Source of the DNA: Dysgonomonas sp. 520 | Lineage (GTDB): Bacteria > Bacteroidota > Bacteroidia > Bacteroidales > Dysgonomonadaceae | Direction of reading: 5' to 3' | Length of the DNA: 64,000 nucleotides | Assembly: GCF_010501095.1 (NCBI RefSeq) | Contig: NZ_QVMP01000005.1 | Location: 1-64,000, forward strand | In this document: piece after piece, positions 62,391 through 64,000 of the stretch | How the letters are laid out: each line of letters starts with the position of its first letter | Numbering within the stretch: the first letter of the stretch is position 1 | The notes under the pieces: model-generated | What the model was told of the DNA's origin: nothing | The model's database searches: none | The model's input: only the letters and a program-made list of their open reading frames with translations | Program-made: the position numbers and the translations under genes

Positions 62391-64000
62391 CTATAAACCT
62401 TTCATCGAGTTTAGTTTTTGTTCCAAGCTATATTCATCGCCGATATAGACTTCCCTTGGCTTGCTGCCTTGCGTAGGACCCACTACTCCCGCTGCTTCCA
62501 ATTGATCCATCAGGCGACCGGCACGGTTATATCCGATCGAAAATTTACGCTGAATGAGCGACGTTGAACCTTGCTGATGAATAACGATCAGGCGTGCAGC
62601 TTCGTCAAACAAAGGGTCTTTGTCGTTCAGATCTACACTTCCGGCTTTGTCGTCACCTGCATCGGTCACAAATTCGGGCAGTTCGAAAGCATGAGAGTAA
62701 CCTTGTTGGCTGCCGATGTATTGGGCGATGCCTTCCACTTCCGGCGTATCGACAAATGCACACTGAACACGCACCAAGTCGCTGCCTTGCGAGAATAACA
62801 TGTCTCCACGACCTATAAGCTGATTTGCTCCTGCCATATCCAGAATAGTACGTGAATCTATCTGAGATGTAACACGGAAAGCCATACGGGCGGGGAAGTT
62901 GGCCTTGATGGTTCCTGTGATGATATTTGTTGTCGGACGCTGTGTTGCAATAATCATGTGTATACCTACTGCTCGTGCCTTCTGGGCGATACGGGCAATA
63001 GGCAGTTCTATCTCTTTGCCTGCCGTCATTATCAAGTCTCCAAACTCGTCTATCACGACAACTATGTATGGCAGATACCTGTGACCTTTTACCGGACTTA
63101 ACCTGCGCTTTATAAACTTTTCGTTATATTCTTTTATCGTGCGCACACTTGCACCCATTAGCAGCTCGTAGCGGTCGTCCATTTCCTTGGTTAAGGAATT
63201 GAGCGTCTGAGTAACTTTTGTTACATCCGTGATAATCGCTTTTTCCGCATCGGGTAGTTTTGCCAGATAATGTTTTTCGATGGTAGAATAAATATTAAAC
63301 TCTACCATTTTAGGATCGACAAGCACCATCTTCATTTCGGCAGGATGCTTTTTATACAGAAGCGATGTTATGATGGCATTCAGTCCCACCGATTTACCCT
63401 GACCTGTTGCCCCTGCTACCAGAAGGTGAGGCATCTTGCAAAGGTCGAACATGAAAATCTCGTTCGTAATCGTTTTTCCTAAAGCGACAGGCAGATCCAG
63501 AGTAGACTCCTGAAAACGTTTCGAGGCAATTACCGATTGCATTGATACAATCTGAGGGTCTTTATTTGGCACTTCAATACCAATTGTTCCTTTACCCGGC
63601 ATCGGCGCAATGATACGGATACCCAATGCCGCAAGGCTCAGGGCGATATCATCTTCAAGATTTCTGATCTTGGAAATACGTACTCCGGCCTGAGGTACAA
63701 TTTCATACAATGTGATTGTAGGACCTACTGTTGCTTTTATGGAAGTGATTTCTATGCCATAATCTTTCAGCGTTTTGATGATCTTCTCTTTATTGGCTCG
63801 TTGTTCTTCCATGTCTACACCATGTCCTGAGGTATCGTATACTTTCAACAAGTCGAGTGACGGAGATTTGTAAGAAGATAAATCTTTTGTCGGGTCGTAA
63901 TCTTCCATCTCTACCTCTTCTTCCCAACTTTCGGGATCGGTTTGTTGCGGCTCAGGTTCTCTGTCTACCGTTGGTTGCGGAGGTGTAGTCGTCGTTGGTT
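62391..64000 (-). CDS. ftsK: FtsK/SpoIIIE DNA translocase, C-terminal part (runs off the right edge)
   Basis: The frame stays open to the right edge, at least 536 residues. An ATG at 63906-63908 is internal: the frame continues upstream through PTTTTPPQPTVDREPEP, the Pro/Thr/Glu-rich linker of FtsK. Then come the alpha domain, Walker A GATGQGKSVGLNAII, Walker B YIVVVIDEFGDLIM, and the C-terminal gamma winged helix (SLIQRKFSIGYNRAGRLMDQLEAAGVVG). It pumps chromosomal DNA at the division septum. The N-terminal membrane domain lies outside the window. Confidence 0.96.
   Translation of the reverse strand, partial: PTTTTPPQPTVDREPEPQQTDPESWEEEVEMEDYDPTKDLSSYKSPSLDLLKVYDTSGHGVDMEEQRANKEKIIKTLKDYGIEITSIKATVGPTITLYEIVPQAGVRISKIRNLEDDIALSLAALGIRIIAPMPGKGTIGIEVPNKDPQIVSMQSVIASKRFQESTLDLPVALGKTITNEIFMFDLCKMPHLLVAGATGQGKSVGLNAIITSLLYKKHPAEMKMVLVDPKMVEFNIYSTIEKHYLAKLPDAEKAIITDVTKVTQTLNSLTKEMDDRYELLMGASVRTIKEYNEKFIKRRLSPVKGHRYLPYIVVVIDEFGDLIMTAGKEIELPIARIAQKARAVGIHMIIATQRPTTNIITGTIKANFPARMAFRVTSQIDSRTILDMAGANQLIGRGDMLFSQGSDLVRVQCAFVDTPEVEGIAQYIGSQQGYSHAFELPEFVTDAGDDKAGSVDLNDKDPLFDEAARLIVIHQQGSTSLIQRKFSIGYNRAGRLMDQLEAAGVVGPTQGSKPREVYIGDEYSLEQKLNSMKGL

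Noticed and set aside
1-64000. A recombinase or invertase gene for the switches
   Set aside because: Searched all plausible proteins by eye for tyrosine- or serine-recombinase motifs; none found, so the enzyme must act from elsewhere in the genome.
1-64000. CRISPR arrays, rRNA and tRNA genes
   Set aside because: No regularly spaced repeats and no recognisable rRNA or tRNA sequence was seen in the gaps between genes.

Overview
This 64 kb window comes from an AT-rich chromosome of a Bacteroidales bacterium, most likely Dysgonomonadaceae or a close relative (family placement is inference). The evidence is a run of Bacteroidales-only families (DUF6089, DUF6242, DUF2851, FISUMP), outer-membrane receptor-like proteins with carboxypeptidase-regulatory N-termini, the ftsK-lolA-trxB order, and promoters of the Bacteroidetes type (-7 box TAnnTTTG), found by eye upstream of many genes. 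No rRNA, tRNA, CRISPR, transposase, integrase or prophage was seen.

Layout. 1-8.7 kb is accessory: a truncated surface-protein gene, an AraC-type regulator, a YihY-type membrane protein, a repeat-rich gap, then an operon of a FISUMP surface protein, a thioredoxin-like protein and a second AraC-type regulator. 8.7-18.7 kb holds a PspC-PadR-PspC operon, an orphan LuxR-type response regulator with an outer-membrane barrel protein, and a lipoprotein/ABC transporter operon. 18.7-26.7 kb is core envelope biogenesis (two Skp/OmpH-like chaperones, bamA, uppS, DUF6089, DUF6242) and ribD. 26.8-44.7 kb is mostly housekeeping: prmC, recX, comF, an alkyltransferase-like protein, xseA, a subtilase, rpoN, gcvH, purE, a sugar-phosphate isomerase, lipoproteins, DUF2851 and mutS. 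44.8-48.5 kb is a second accessory island: three tandem secreted proteins with a divergent third AraC-type regulator. 48.6-64 kb is core metabolism: an O-methyltransferase, pyk, aroQ, phosphate transport, pta-hbd-like-ackA, a phosphoethanolamine transferase, trxB, lolA and the start-truncated ftsK.

Main discovery. The two accessory islands contain three loci with the same hidden architecture. Each has a pair of 20-25 bp inverted repeats of the form TGTCAC-N7-GTGACA (A: 401/1454; B: 3696/4089; C: 47258/48451). The arms are common to all six sites, but the 7-bp centre is identical only within a pair, as expected for tyrosine-recombinase crossover sites that recombine only with their partner. 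In every locus the site farther from the surface gene is followed, reading inward, by a run of 6-7 T and so forms an intrinsic terminator. Outside it, 24-26 nt away, lies a TAnnTTTG promoter pointing through the terminator towards the surface gene. Inverting the segment would remove the T-run from the promoter's path. In loci A and C it would also turn the regulator gene, which lies wholly inside the segment, into the same direction as the promoter and the surface genes. In locus B the regulator is already the last gene of the operon. I read these as invertible-terminator phase switches, each controlling a surface-protein operon with its own AraC-type regulator, and all captured in the OFF orientation. 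The recombinase is not in the window.

A relic of a further regulator of this family lies at 28.8 kb. Other points of interest are dispersed intergenic repeats (one pair flanking a GIY-YIG gene), an alkyltransferase-like protein lacking the methyl-acceptor cysteine, and a divergent 3-hydroxyacyl-CoA dehydrogenase inside the pta-ackA operon.
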